Assembly: GCF_030811095.1 (NCBI RefSeq)
Contig: NZ_JAUSQL010000001.1
Span: 2,108,001 to 2,172,000, forward strand
Length of the DNA: 64,000 nucleotides
From: Trueperella abortisuis
GTDB lineage: Bacteria; Actinomycetota; Actinomycetes; Actinomycetales; Actinomycetaceae
Reading direction: 5' to 3'
The notes beneath the pieces were generated by a model, which searched no databases, was not told the DNA's origin, and saw nothing but the letters and a program-made list of their open reading frames with translations. The position numbers and the translations under genes were made by a program. Shown piece after piece: positions 42,891 through 52,299 of this stretch; within the stretch, counting starts at the first letter, position 1, and each line of letters starts with the position of its first letter.

Positions 42891-43505
42891 ATGCCGATCG
42901 CGCTGTTTGCAAAGACCCGCCGCCTCGGCATGGTGGCGGCGACCAGCTTGCTCCTCATCGTGGTCTTCGAAGGCTTTTACACGCACTCCTATTCGATCCC
43001 CTCGTTTGACTACAGGTGGGAGACCCCGCTGTCCTACCTCCTCGGCCCCTTCCTGGGCGCTCTATGCATGGTCACCGTCAATTCGGTGACCCCCGACATG
43101 GAGCAACTGGCTGTCGCCCCGATTCGGCTATGGAGAACCGCCGTCACTGTCTCGCTGTGCGCGTTTCAGTGCCTCGCCATCATCGGCCTGAGGCCCGTCG
43201 TCAACGCGTTCATACTCGAAAGTCCCATCACCGACGATTCGCTCATCACCCTGCTCTTGTCGACGCTGACGTTCCAGGCGTTGTGCATCATCTCGGCGGC
43301 GATGTGGGCAGACGCGCGAGCGTGGGCATTCCCGCTTCTGGGCCTCGTGATGTGCGTGGGCTTCGGCTTTAACTCCGACACCACCCCGCGCCCGTACCAC
43401 GTTCTCTACGCGCACACGACGGCCAGCGCCATCGTAGCGGGCATCCTGTGGTTCGCCGCGATCGCCGCGCTCGCCTGGTTGCCGCCCGCGAGGAGCGGGC
43501 GGTAG
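42891..43505 (+). CDS. ABC transporter permease-like membrane protein
   Basis: 204 residues with about six hydrophobic helices (for example LGMVAATSLLLIVVFEGFY, LLLSTLTFQALCIISAAMW, AIVAGILWFAAIAALAWLP). Starts 2 bases after the ATPase stop, without a ribosome site, so translation is coupled. Together the two membrane proteins and the ATPase could form one exporter. No family recognised. Confidence 0.75.
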   Translation: MPIALFAKTRRLGMVAATSLLLIVVFEGFYTHSYSIPSFDYRWETPLSYLLGPFLGALCMVTVNSVTPDMEQLAVAPIRLWRTAVTVSLCAFQCLAIIGLRPVVNAFILESPITDDSLITLLLSTLTFQALCIISAAMWADARAWAFPLLGLVMCVGFGFNSDTTPRPYHVLYAHTTASAIVAGILWFAAIAALAWLPPARSGR

Positions 43506-43523
43506 CGGCTCGCTCCTCGTGCC

Positions 43524-45083
43524 CTATTCGTAGGCCTTGGCCGAGTTGACCGCCCCATCCCACACGTCGCCCTCGAGCGTGCCCGGCAGCCCCGCCTTCG
43601 CCGGCACGAACACCGGCTCGGTGACGCGGCGCACCCCGCCTGCTGCACCACCTTCGGCCAAACAAGCCCCGGCCACGTCAACTGCGACGTACCCGTCGCG
43701 CGCGATGGCGACCTGCTGACGCTCGTAGTCGCGAAGCGCCGCCATCACCCAACCGGACAGGGACAGCACGCCGATCAGGTTCAGAAGCGTCACCACGAAC
43801 ATGGCCAGATCCATGAGCACCCACACAAAAGTCAGGGCTAGGACGGCCCCGACGAAGGAGAACACGACGATCGAAACCTTACCCACAGTCAGCGTCCACT
43901 TCGGGGCCCGCAGGAACACGAGGTTGGCCTCGCCGTAAGCGTAGGCGCCGAGGATGGAGGAAAAGCCGAAGAAGAAGATCATGATCGCCACCGGCCACGC
44001 CATCCAGGACCCCATCGTGGATGTGATCGCCGTGGTCGTCAGGTGGCCGGCGTCGTCGGCGGTGAGCACCGTAAGGTCGAGCACGCCGGAGGTCATGATG
44101 ATAAAGCCGGTGGCGGTGCAGATGACGATGGTGTCAAGGAAGACGCCGAAGGACTGGATGAGGCCCTGCTGGACCGGGTGCGCCACGGTGGCGGTGGCGG
44201 CGGCGTTGGGGTTGGTGCCCATGCCGGCCTCGTTGGAGAACAGGCCGCGACGCATGCCGTTGACCAGCGCCGCCAGCACTCCGCCGGCCGTGCCGGCGAG
44301 CGCCTCGTTAAGCCCGAAGGCCGAGGAAAAGACGTCCACGAAGAACTGCGGCACGCGCCCGATGTTCATCGCGACCACGATGAGCGCCACGAGCACGTAG
44401 GCCAGGGCCATCGCCGGGGAGATGATCTCGGTGGAGCGGGCCACCCCGCGCACGCCACCCAGCACCACGAGGGCGGCCAGCACCGCGACGACGGCGCCCG
44501 TCACCCAGGCCGGAACCCCCTGCGAGGCGTCGAGGACGCCGGCGATCGAGTTCGCCTGCACCATCGGCATGGCGATGAACATGGAAAACACCATCGCCAC
44601 GGAGAAGCTCACGGCCAGCGCGCGCGACTTCGCCCCGCGCAGGATGTAGTTGGATGGGCCTCCGCGGAAGGTGCCGTCGTGGTGGCGGGACTTGAAGATC
44701 TGGGCGAGCGTGGCTTCCGCGAACGCCGTCGCCATGCCGATGAGCGCCACGAGCCACATCCAGAACAGTGCACCCGGTCCGCCCAGGATGATCGCGAGCG
44801 CCACCCCCGTGATGTTGCCGATGCCGATGCGGGTGGCCATTCCCATGGCGAAGGCTTGGAAGGAGGAGATCCCGCCCTGCGAGCCCGCGCGCGAGTGGCC
44901 CACGTAGCGCAGCATGTCGCCGAAGCGGCGGAGCTGGAGGGCGCGCCCGCGGAAGGTCAGGTACAGGCCGGTCCCCATGAGCACGGCGATCATGATCCAG
45001 GCGTACAGCCAGTCGCTGATCCCGGACAGCAGGGCCGTCGCCGGCCCGGTCAGGTTGTCGATCCACTCCTGTAGTTCCTGCAT
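43524..45083 (-). CDS. AGCS-family alanine/glycine:cation symporter
   Basis: 519 residues with about ten spans. Signature stretches: YLTFRGRALQLRRFGDML, GNITGVALAIILGGPGALFWMW, FRGGPSNYILRGA, GLFSNEAGMGTNPNAAATA, FFFGFSSILGAYAYGE. It takes up alanine or glycine with Na+ or H+. The soluble C-terminal tail of about 75 residues is longer than in most members. Two tandem ATGs (45086, 45083); the second sits better after AAAGGA. Confidence 0.92.
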   Translation of the reverse strand: MQELQEWIDNLTGPATALLSGISDWLYAWIMIAVLMGTGLYLTFRGRALQLRRFGDMLRYVGHSRAGSQGGISSFQAFAMGMATRIGIGNITGVALAIILGGPGALFWMWLVALIGMATAFAEATLAQIFKSRHHDGTFRGGPSNYILRGAKSRALAVSFSVAMVFSMFIAMPMVQANSIAGVLDASQGVPAWVTGAVVAVLAALVVLGGVRGVARSTEIISPAMALAYVLVALIVVAMNIGRVPQFFVDVFSSAFGLNEALAGTAGGVLAALVNGMRRGLFSNEAGMGTNPNAAATATVAHPVQQGLIQSFGVFLDTIVICTATGFIIMTSGVLDLTVLTADDAGHLTTTAITSTMGSWMAWPVAIMIFFFGFSSILGAYAYGEANLVFLRAPKWTLTVGKVSIVVFSFVGAVLALTFVWVLMDLAMFVVTLLNLIGVLSLSGWVMAALRDYERQQVAIARDGYVAVDVAGACLAEGGAAGGVRRVTEPVFVPAKAGLPGTLEGDVWDGAVNSAKAYE

Positions 45084-45169
45084 CATCGTCCTTTGCTCGC
45101 TTGCTTCTTCGCGTCTTCACGACGCCGCCCCCGGCTCACGCAGGTCGCCGCGGCGCCGGTGCCCCTCCA

Positions 45170-45218
45170 GTTTCACACATCGCTGCGGGCGCCGCCCCCA
45201 GCGGTCACGGTGTGAAAC
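45170..45218. promoter_or_regulatory. Nested inverted repeats between AGCS and DUF47 genes
   Basis: GTTTCACAC (45170-45178) and GTGTGAAAC (45210-45218) match perfectly; inside lie CGCTG/CAGCG and GGGCG/GCCC arms. It is in a divergent spacer of 258 bases, so the outer pair may be operator half-sites for one or both genes, or a hairpin. The rest of the spacer (45084-45341) shows no gene. Confidence 0.45.
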
Positions 45219-45341
45219 CCCTCATCGCCTGTCCGATTGGTCGGGCTTGGCGCGGTCATTTTCCGATTTCTTGGAAAAGTTATTAAACCTCACGTAGCCT
45301 TGGCATTGAGAGCTGTTTACCTATTCGGAGGCGTACGCCGC

Positions 45342-45971
45342 ATGGCAGGATTCATGTCACGCTTTGCCACTCAGCACAAGGTCCAGGACCTTCTCAACGA
45401 GCAGGCAACTTTCCTCGTCCAGTCTGCCCGGGTGTTGGCTGACATGGTCGCCGCGGGCACCACCTCCCGCATTGATCTGAACCGCTCGCTCCATCAGATT
45501 GAGAACGACGCCGACGCCTGCAACCACCGGGTTCTGCAGGAGATCGGCTCCCGCTTCATCCTGCCGTACGACCGTGGGGATCTGATCGAGCTTACCGGCC
45601 AGATCGACACGTGTGTGGACATGATCGATGAGGCGGGTAACAACCTGGTCCTGTACAAGATCGGCGAGGTCCACGACCAGCTTTATGAGATGGCGGACAT
45701 CATCATCCAGTGCGCGGAGCACGCGGTGAACGCCGTCGGGAAGTTGAAGAAGATCGAGCCGTCGATCCGCACGGAGTGGTTGGAGATCAACAACTTGGAA
45801 AACCGGGCGGACCGGATCTACCGCGAGCTCATCATTGACCTGTTCGAGTCGGAGCGTTCGGGCAAGGAGATCTTGGCCCACAAGATCACGCTTGACTCTT
45901 ACGAGGCCGCCGTGGATTCCTTCGAGACCCTCGCCAGCCGCATCGAGCTGCTCACTCTGAAGGAGTCGTGA
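45342..45971 (+). CDS. DUF47/PhoU-like Pit accessory protein
   Basis: 209 residues, all helical. LNRSLHQIENDADACNHRVL and LENRADRIYRELIIDLFE are the two Glu/Asp-rich metal-binding helices of the PhoU/DUF47 fold. Such proteins attend the Pit transporter. ATG 45342 was chosen (GGAGG upstream; FMSRF follows); the frame is open from 45237 without homology. Three bases ahead of pit. Confidence 0.93.
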   Translation: MAGFMSRFATQHKVQDLLNEQATFLVQSARVLADMVAAGTTSRIDLNRSLHQIENDADACNHRVLQEIGSRFILPYDRGDLIELTGQIDTCVDMIDEAGNNLVLYKIGEVHDQLYEMADIIIQCAEHAVNAVGKLKKIEPSIRTEWLEINNLENRADRIYRELIIDLFESERSGKEILAHKITLDSYEAAVDSFETLASRIELLTLKES

Positions 45972-45974
45972 GCC

Positions 45975-46979
45975 TTGGATCCGCTTCTTGCGTTAGTGAT
46001 CTTCATCGTCATTTTCGCATTCGTCTTTGACTTCACGAACGGGTTTCACGACGCCGCCAACGCCATCGCGACCTCGGTCGCCACGCGTGCGCTGACCCCG
46101 CGGGTGGCGCTCATCATGGCGGCGTGCATGAACTTCATCGGTGCTTTGCTGGGCACCGGTGTCGCTGAGACGATCGGTTCGGGCATCGTGGAGGTCACCC
46201 CTTCCGACGGAGTATCCGGTCTTATGGTGGTGATCGCGGGCCTGGTGGGCGCCGTCGTGTGGAACCTGGTCACCTGGTGGTTCGGCTTGCCGTCCTCCAG
46301 CTCGCACGCGTTGATCGGCGGCCTGGCCGGTGCCGGCGTCGCCGCCGCGTTCACCGTGCACTGGTCGGTGATCGGCCTGAAGGTGATCGTGCCGATGTTC
46401 CTCTCTCCGTTCGTGGGCTTCGGGCTGTCCTATCTGCTCATGTCGCTTATCCGGCGCCTGTTGCGCAACGCCCACTACAAGGCGACGATGAAGCGCTTCC
46501 GCGTGGCGCAGACCATCTCGGCGGCGGCGGTGGCGCTCGGCCACGGCTTGCAGGACGCCCAGAAGACGATGGGCGTCGTCGTGATCGCGCTGGTGGCGGG
46601 CGGCTACCACGAGGGTAGCGCCGTCCCGCTGTGGGTCAAGCTCGGCGCGGCCACCGCGATCTCGCTCGGCACGTATTCGGGCGGGTGGCGCATCATGAAG
46701 ACGCTCGGCACCAAGATCGCCGACCTCAACCCGGCCCAGGGCTTCGCCGCGGAGGCCGTCGCAGCCTCTGTTCTTTACACGACGGCGTTTTTCTGGCACG
46801 CCCCCATCTCCACCACGCACACGATCACGTCGTCGGTGATGGGCGTGGGCGCGACCACCCGACGGTCCGCTGTGCGGTGGTCGACCGCCGGAAACATTGT
46901 GGGGGCCTGGTTTATCACATTCCCCGCGGCCGGCCTCGTCGCCGCGGCGGTGAGCTACCTGCTGCACCTATTTATCTAG
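45975..46979 (+). CDS. pit: Low-affinity inorganic phosphate transporter Pit
   Basis: 334 residues, ten or so spans, TTG start with AAGGAG upstream. Both PiT signatures are present: DFTNGFHDAANAIATSVATR near residue 19 and GLPSSSSHALIGGLAGAG near residue 105, plus HGLQDAQKTMGVV and WHAPISTTHTIT. Imports metal-phosphate with protons. Coupled to the DUF47 gene. Confidence 0.96.
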   Translation: MDPLLALVIFIVIFAFVFDFTNGFHDAANAIATSVATRALTPRVALIMAACMNFIGALLGTGVAETIGSGIVEVTPSDGVSGLMVVIAGLVGAVVWNLVTWWFGLPSSSSHALIGGLAGAGVAAAFTVHWSVIGLKVIVPMFLSPFVGFGLSYLLMSLIRRLLRNAHYKATMKRFRVAQTISAAAVALGHGLQDAQKTMGVVVIALVAGGYHEGSAVPLWVKLGAATAISLGTYSGGWRIMKTLGTKIADLNPAQGFAAEAVAASVLYTTAFFWHAPISTTHTITSSVMGVGATTRRSAVRWSTAGNIVGAWFITFPAAGLVAAAVSYLLHLFI

Positions 46980-47027
46980 CGCCGAGGTTGGCCGCCGGTG
47001 GCGCCGCCGGCGACCAGCCGCCTCGCG

Positions 47028-47807
47028 TCAGCCGAAACGACCCGACACGTAGTCCTCCGTCTCCTTATTGCTCGGGTTGGAGAAGATCTTTTCCGTGTCA
47101 TCGAATTCGACGAGGTGGCCGGGCTTGCCCGTCCCCTCGATGTTGAAGAAACCGGTCTTTTGCGAGACGCGGGCCGCCTGCTGCATGTTGTGCGTGACGA
47201 TCACGATCGTGTAGTTCGAGCGTCGCTCCTGCATGAGGTCCTCGATGGCGAGCGTGGAGATCGGGTCGAGTGCCGAGCAGGGCTCGTCCATGAGCAACAC
47301 CTCGGGGCGAACCGCGATCGCGCGGGCGATGCAGAGGCGCTGCTGCTGGCCGCCGGAGAGGGAGGAGCCGGGACGGTCGAGGCGATCCTTGACCTCTTCC
47401 CACAGGTTCGCGCCGCGCAGGGACTCCTCCACGATGCGCTCGCCCTCGGCCTTGGGCAGCTTCTTATTGTTGAGGCGCATGCCCGCGAGCACGTTGTCGG
47501 CGATGGACATCGTGGGGAACGGGTTGGGGCGCTGGAAGACCATGCCCACGTGCTGACGAACCTGAACCGGGTCGACGCCGGGGCCGTAGATGTTCTGCTT
47601 GTCTATCTCCACGAGGCCCTTGACGTGGGCGCCCTGGATGACTTCGTGCATGCGGTTGAGCGAACGCAGGAAGGTGGACTTGCCGCAGCCCGACGGGCCG
47701 ATGAGGGCGGTGATGGAGCGGGGCTCAATATCGACGTTGACGTTCTCCACGGCGAGGAAGTCGCCGTAGTAGATATTGAGGTCGCGTACCTTGATGCCTT
47801 CAGACAT
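47028..47807 (-). CDS. pstB: Phosphate ABC transporter ATP-binding protein
   Basis: 259 residues. Walker [19 protein letters not shown]-loop VFQRPNPFP, signature [14 protein letters not shown], Walker [13 protein letters not shown], switch [11 protein letters not shown], all PstB type. ATG 47807 chosen (AGAAAGGAT ahead). Last gene of pstSCAB; convergent with pit, separated by GC-rich hairpin sequence. No phoU follows. Confidence 0.97.
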   Translation of the reverse strand: MSEGIKVRDLNIYYGDFLAVENVNVDIEPRSITALIGPSGCGKSTFLRSLNRMHEVIQGAHVKGLVEIDKQNIYGPGVDPVQVRQHVGMVFQRPNPFPTMSIADNVLAGMRLNNKKLPKAEGERIVEESLRGANLWEEVKDRLDRPGSSLSGGQQQRLCIARAIAVRPEVLLMDEPCSALDPISTLAIEDLMQERRSNYTIVIVTHNMQQAARVSQKTGFFNIEGTGKPGHLVEFDDTEKIFSNPSNKETEDYVSGRFG

Positions 47808-47830
47808 GAAAATCCTTTCTTGACCAGCGG

Positions 47831-48874
47831 CTACTTTTCGCCTTTGGGGGCGAACCGCTTGGCGATCCAGCGTGCCAACAGGTTGAGGAGAAGAACGACG
47901 AGAATGAGCAGGAGTGCTCCGGCCCACGCTTCAGCCGAGTTGCCAGAGACGTACTGGTTGTAAACGTACACCGGCAGGGTGTACATCTGGTTCTGGAAAA
48001 TATTGTAGTTGTAAAAGTCGGTGGTTCCGGCGGTGATCATGAGCGGCGCGGACTCGCCGATGATGCGGGCGATGGCGATGAAAATGCCGGAGATGATGCC
48101 GGACACGGCGGTGCGTAGCACGACGCGGATGATGGTGGCGGCCTTCGTCACGCCCAGCGCGTAGGAGGCTTCGCGCAGCTCGTTCGGCACGAGCCGCAGC
48201 ATTTCCTCGGTGTTGCGCACGACGATCGGGGTCATGAGCACCACCAGTGCGATCGCGCCGGCGAAACCGTTCTTGAACTGGGCTTGCCCGAACAGTGCCT
48301 GGTTGATCATGGGGATCATCGCGGCAGCGAACAGGCCGGCCACGATGGAGGGGATGCCGGTCATGATGTCGACCATGAAGGTGATGACCCGCTTGAGCTT
48401 ACCCTTGCCGTATTCAACCAGATAGACCGCGGTCAGCACGCCAAGCGGGACCGAGATCAGCGCGGCCACGCCCGTGATGAGGAGGGTGCCGACGACGGCG
48501 TGCCCGGCACCCGTCACCGAGTCCGGCATAGACTGGCCGAAGGTGGTGGCGGTGAAGAAGCCGGAGGCGGACATGCGCGACCAGCCCTGCACCAGCACCG
48601 TCCACAGCAGCGACAGGAGCGGGATGACGGCGGCCACGAAGGCGCCGACGATCATCGACGTCATGAGGCGGTCGGTGCCGTAGCGCCGGCCCTCGACCCC
48701 GAAGCCTGCAGCGACGACGATCAGGGTGTAGGCGGCCAGGAAGATGACGACGCCGACGACGCCGGCGTGGAAGATGCGCGCGCCAAGGACGCCCAGGACC
48801 GCGGAGGCGGCGAGGGCCGCTGCCGTGAACCACGCGGGCAGTTGTTTCTGGGGGGTGGCTACCATGACACTCAT
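47831..48874 (-). CDS. pstA: Phosphate ABC transporter permease
   Basis: 347 residues: about seven spans with the binding-protein-dependent transport EAA loop ([20 protein letters not shown]) that contacts PstB, plus [11 protein letters not shown] typical of PstA. Longer N-terminal part than E. coli PstA, with two extra hydrophobic helices. ATG 48874 has AGGAG ahead and overlaps the pstC stop by 4 bases. Confidence 0.95.
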   Translation of the reverse strand: MSVMVATPQKQLPAWFTAAALAASAVLGVLGARIFHAGVVGVVIFLAAYTLIVVAAGFGVEGRRYGTDRLMTSMIVGAFVAAVIPLLSLLWTVLVQGWSRMSASGFFTATTFGQSMPDSVTGAGHAVVGTLLITGVAALISVPLGVLTAVYLVEYGKGKLKRVITFMVDIMTGIPSIVAGLFAAAMIPMINQALFGQAQFKNGFAGAIALVVLMTPIVVRNTEEMLRLVPNELREASYALGVTKAATIIRVVLRTAVSGIISGIFIAIARIIGESAPLMITAGTTDFYNYNIFQNQMYTLPVYVYNQYVSGNSAEAWAGALLLILVVLLLNLLARWIAKRFAPKGEK

Positions 48875-49989
48875 GCATTCGCTCCTGAGAACTCGGCGTA
48901 GCGGGCAACGATCGCGCGGGCGATGAAGTTGACCACGAACGTGATGACGAACAGGATCAGGCCAAGCGCGATGAGGAAGTCAGATTCGATGCCGGAGGCT
49001 TCGGGGAAGCGCAGGGCAATCTGTGAGGCGATTGTGGAGTGCTGGCCGGGGCTCATGAGCTTGAAGTTAATCATCATTCCCGGCGAGAGCACCATGAGCA
49101 GCGCCATCGTCTCGCCGAGTGCGCGGCCGAGACCCAGCATGGAGGCCGAGACGATGCCCGAACGTCCGTGCGGGAGCACCACCATCTTGATCATCTCCCA
49201 GCGGGTGGCTCCCAGCGCGAGGGAGGCCTCCTCCTGCAGGCGCGGGGTCTGGACGAAGACCTCGCGGGAGAGGGAGGTGATGATCGGCAGGATCATGATC
49301 GCGAGGATGACCGCGCCCATGAGGATGTTGCGTGCTGGCGGCACGAAGGCCGCGGCGGTACCGTCGGGGAACCATTCGTAGTGCTCAGCCAGCCAGGACA
49401 ACCCGGGCAGGCCACCCTCCCAGGCCCCGTCAGGGCCCGCCTTGCCGCTCAGGAAGGTGAAGATCGGGGTCAGGATGTCCGAGATCCAGGTAAAGACAGG
49501 GCGCATCAGCGGTTCGAGCGTCCACATGCCCCACAGGCCGAAAACCACGGAGGGTATCGCGGCCAGGAGGTCAATGACGTAACCGAAGATCGCGGCCAGC
49601 TTGCGCGGGGCGTAGTGGGAGATGAACAGCGCGATCCCCACCGCGAAGGGCACCGCGATAAACAGTGCGATGATTGCCGCCAACAGCGTGCCAAAGACGG
49701 TCGTCCCGGCGAACTGCCAGAAGTTCTGGCCGCGGGCAAAGCCCACTTCCTCGACGATCTCCTCGCTCGGCGTGATGAGCACGTTGCCCGAGGACAACAG
49801 GAGAAAGATAAAGACGGCGGCCAGCAGGGCGAGGATGCTGATTCCGGAAAGGTTGGAGATCTCGCGGAAGATCCGATCGCCATAACGAGCCCGGCCCGAC
49901 GGTGGAGTTAGCGCTCCTGTCGGGGCCGGAGCGACGTCCTTGGCCGTCTGATCAGCCGGCTCACCGGCCGACTCTATAGTTTGTAACAC
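48871..49989 (-). CDS. pstC: Phosphate ABC transporter permease
   Basis: 372 residues, six spans after a 60-residue cytoplasmic N-terminus. LLAAIPSVVFGLWGMW and the EAA loop LQEEASLALGATRWEMIKMVVL are PstC marks. GTG 49989 (GGAG 5 bases ahead) is used; the frame runs on to 50037 across the pstS terminator, so that start is rejected. Confidence 0.95.
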   Translation of the reverse strand: MLQTIESAGEPADQTAKDVAPAPTGALTPPSGRARYGDRIFREISNLSGISILALLAAVFIFLLLSSGNVLITPSEEIVEEVGFARGQNFWQFAGTTVFGTLLAAIIALFIAVPFAVGIALFISHYAPRKLAAIFGYVIDLLAAIPSVVFGLWGMWTLEPLMRPVFTWISDILTPIFTFLSGKAGPDGAWEGGLPGLSWLAEHYEWFPDGTAAAFVPPARNILMGAVILAIMILPIITSLSREVFVQTPRLQEEASLALGATRWEMIKMVVLPHGRSGIVSASMLGLGRALGETMALLMVLSPGMMINFKLMSPGQHSTIASQIALRFPEASGIESDFLIALGLILFVITFVVNFIARAIVARYAEFSGANA

Positions 49990-50007
49990 CACAGCTCCGA
50001 TCCTGAT

Positions 50008-50035
50008 GTGGGCCAGCCCCGAGGGGCTGGCCCAC
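50008..50035 (-). terminator. Hairpin between pstS and pstC
   Basis: GTGGGCCAGCCCC-GA-GGGGCTGGCCCAC, 13 perfect pairs, 12 bases after the pstS stop and 18 before the pstC start. It can cut readthrough or protect the pstS message, giving more binding protein than permease. Confidence 0.8.
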
Positions 50036-50047
50036 ACCGGTCAACTC

Positions 50048-51166
50048 TTAGTTGGTCTTGATCTGGTCGACCGCGGCCATAACCTGCTTGCGCAGGGTAT
50101 CCGAGATCGGGGCGTTACCGCCGTTAGCTTCCGCGGCGATCTTCTGCCCGTCCTGGGAGGCCATGTAGGTGAAGTACTCCTTGACGACGCTCGCGGTATC
50201 GGCGTTGTCGTAGTGGGTGCAGGCCACCAGGTAGGAGACCAGGACGACCGGGTAGGCGCCCTTGACGGAGCCGTCGCGCTTGAGGTCGACCGTCAGGATG
50301 CGGTCGGTGGCGTCGGGGGCCGGGGCGGAGTTGTCGACGATGGCGGCAGCGGCCTCGGGCGAGTACGCGAGGAAGTCGCCGGCGACCTCGACGGCGACGG
50401 TCCCGAGATCACCGATCTGGGAGGCGTCTGCGTAGGTGATGGCGCCAGGGGTGGAGCTGACGAGGTTGACCACACCGGAGGTCTTCTCGGCGGACTGGGT
50501 GCCCGTGATCGGCCACGTGTCCTCGGGCTTGTAGTCCCACTCGCCGGAGGACTCGACCAGGTACTGCTGGAAGTTCTTGGAGGTGCCGGAGTCGTCGGCG
50601 CGGTTGACCGGGATGATCGGCATGTCGGGCAGCTTGACGCCGTCGTTCAGCTTCGCGATCGCCGGATCGTTCCAGTTGGTGATCTCCTGCTTGAAGATCT
50701 TGGCGATGACGTCAGCCGACATGTTGACCGAGTCGATGCCATCCAGGTTGAAGGCGATGGCGATCGGGGAAATGTAGAGCGGAACCTCGATCGGGCTCTC
50801 GCCGCCACAACGCTCGGTGGCGGCCGCGACCTCGTCCTCCTTCAGCGCCGAGTCGGTGCCGGCGTAGTCGACCTTACCGGCGAGGAACTGCTCGCGGCCG
50901 GTGCCCGAGCCGGTGGCGTCGTAGTTGACGACGGCGCCCGTGGCGGCGGTGAAGTTGTCGCGCCAAGCCTGCTGGGCGTTGACCTGCGACGACGCACCCG
51001 AACCGTTGATGGTGCCGGAGAGCGAGCCGGACGACTGGGTGCCCGACGTGGAGGCGGCTCCGGGCCCCGTGCTCTCCCCGTTGCCGGCGCCGCTCGAGCA
51101 GGCGGCGAGAACGAGCGAAAGTGAAAGGGCAAGGCCGGCAGCTGCGCGGTGACGTGCAATCTTCAC
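50048..51166 (-). CDS. pstS: Phosphate-binding lipoprotein
   Basis: 372 residues. Lipoprotein signal with lipobox LAAC near residue 23, then a Ser/Gly linker and the PstS fold (GTINGSGASSQVNAQQAW; DYAGTDSALKEDEV; NRADDSGTSKNFQQYL phosphate loops). Anchored outside the membrane. GTG 51166 chosen: AAAGGA lies properly ahead, whereas ATG 51175 overlaps that site. PhoP box upstream. Confidence 0.96.
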   Translation of the reverse strand: MKIARHRAAAGLALSLSLVLAACSSGAGNGESTGPGAASTSGTQSSGSLSGTINGSGASSQVNAQQAWRDNFTAATGAVVNYDATGSGTGREQFLAGKVDYAGTDSALKEDEVAAATERCGGESPIEVPLYISPIAIAFNLDGIDSVNMSADVIAKIFKQEITNWNDPAIAKLNDGVKLPDMPIIPVNRADDSGTSKNFQQYLVESSGEWDYKPEDTWPITGTQSAEKTSGVVNLVSSTPGAITYADASQIGDLGTVAVEVAGDFLAYSPEAAAAIVDNSAPAPDATDRILTVDLKRDGSVKGAYPVVLVSYLVACTHYDNADTASVVKEYFTYMASQDGQKIAAEANGGNAPISDTLRKQVMAAVDQIKTN

Positions 51167-51251
51167 AGTATCCATCCTTTAATGTAGAACTTGAGGGAGA
51201 ACTCCCTGAGTTCAACGCTAAGAGGGCTACCTTTCCGCGCAGCACACGCCC

Positions 51252-51269
51252 GGTGAACGTGAGGTGAAC
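51252..51269 (-). promoter_or_regulatory. PhoP (PHO) box of pstS
   Basis: Two GTTCACC units on the minus strand with an 11-base period (51269-51263 and 51258-51252), matching the actinobacterial PHO-box direct repeat. It is about 90 bases before the pstS start, so pst induction under phosphate limitation is expected. Confidence 0.8.
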
Positions 51270-51333
51270 TGCCTGTAGATTACTTCACACCCGCCGGCGC
51301 CCGGCCTGGTGGACTCAACGCTCCGCACGCCGC

Positions 51334-52290
51334 TCACATCGCGGGCCGGATCTTTTCGAACGCGACGACGACGCACTCGCCCTTCTTCTTCGCCACGTGC
51401 ACCACCATGATCTCCCCCGTCCTCAGCCACGGGTCCTTCCCCGGCAGCTGGCGGCGCAGCCGAGGCGGGGTGACGTCGCCCAGGACCTCCAGCGCGGTGG
51501 GCAGGGTGGGCCTGTGCACGCACACCACCGCCGGCTCTCCCGCACACAGAACCCGGCCCAGGGCCGCAGCCGTCTTCTTCGGCTTCCTCGCGTGGGATGC
51601 CTCGGTCAACTCCTCGCGCTCGTCAACGCCCACGCCGGTTGCCTTCGCGTACGGGGCCACGGTGTCCACGCACCGCTTCCACGGCGAGCTCACCACCTTC
51701 TCCACCCCGTACGCTGCCAGTAGCGCCACCAGGCGTTTGGCCCGCGCCTGCCCCGTCTTCGTCAGCGGCCGAGTCTGCTCCGGACCCTTGTGAACCGAAC
51801 GCTTAGTCGCCCGCGCATGACGCGCGATGAGCACCGGCGTCGTGCACGCCAGCCCGCGATTGTCCAGATCCGTGAGGTGGTCGAGCATCTTGCGATCGCC
51901 CTTCCGGGTGAGAAGCTTGTGGGCCGCCTTGACGGTGACCCAGCGCACGTCGTCAATCTCCTTCTTCGACGCCGGATGCGCCTTGCGCCGGGCCGCGAGC
52001 GCCGGATGCCCCTTCCGGGCGACCGTCGCCGCCCAGTAGCGCACCTCCTTGCTCTTGCCACCACCGACCGTGTAATGCTGCCAGCCGAGCGGGGCGCCGA
52101 GCACGACGTCGTGACCGGTCTCCTCCTTCATCTCCCGGATGCAGCACTCGTGTAGCGTCTCCTCGCCCTTGACCTTTCCCTTCGGGAAAGACCAGTCCTT
52201 CCACGTGGGACGGTGGACGATGAGAACCTCCAGCCTGTGGGAGCGCCGGCGCCAAATGACGGCGCCGGCGGCCCTGATATCAACCGACAC
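51334..52290 (-). CDS. MutT1-like NUDIX hydrolase fused to histidine phosphatase domain
   Basis: 318 residues. NUDIX box near residue 38-60 (GKVKGEETLHECCIREMKEE TGHD pattern), then a phosphoglycerate-mutase-type domain from about 150 with LIARHARA (catalytic His) and VVSSPWKRCVDT. Same layout as mycobacterial MutT1, which removes oxidised guanine nucleotides and hydrolyses diadenosine polyphosphates. GTG 52290; starts 9 bases after ppk stops, so one operon. Confidence 0.93.
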   Translation of the reverse strand: MSVDIRAAGAVIWRRRSHRLEVLIVHRPTWKDWSFPKGKVKGEETLHECCIREMKEETGHDVVLGAPLGWQHYTVGGGKSKEVRYWAATVARKGHPALAARRKAHPASKKEIDDVRWVTVKAAHKLLTRKGDRKMLDHLTDLDNRGLACTTPVLIARHARATKRSVHKGPEQTRPLTKTGQARAKRLVALLAAYGVEKVVSSPWKRCVDTVAPYAKATGVGVDEREELTEASHARKPKKTAAALGRVLCAGEPAVVCVHRPTLPTALEVLGDVTPPRLRRQLPGKDPWLRTGEIMVVHVAKKKGECVVVAFEKIRPAM

Positions 52291-52299
52291 GCGCGACCC

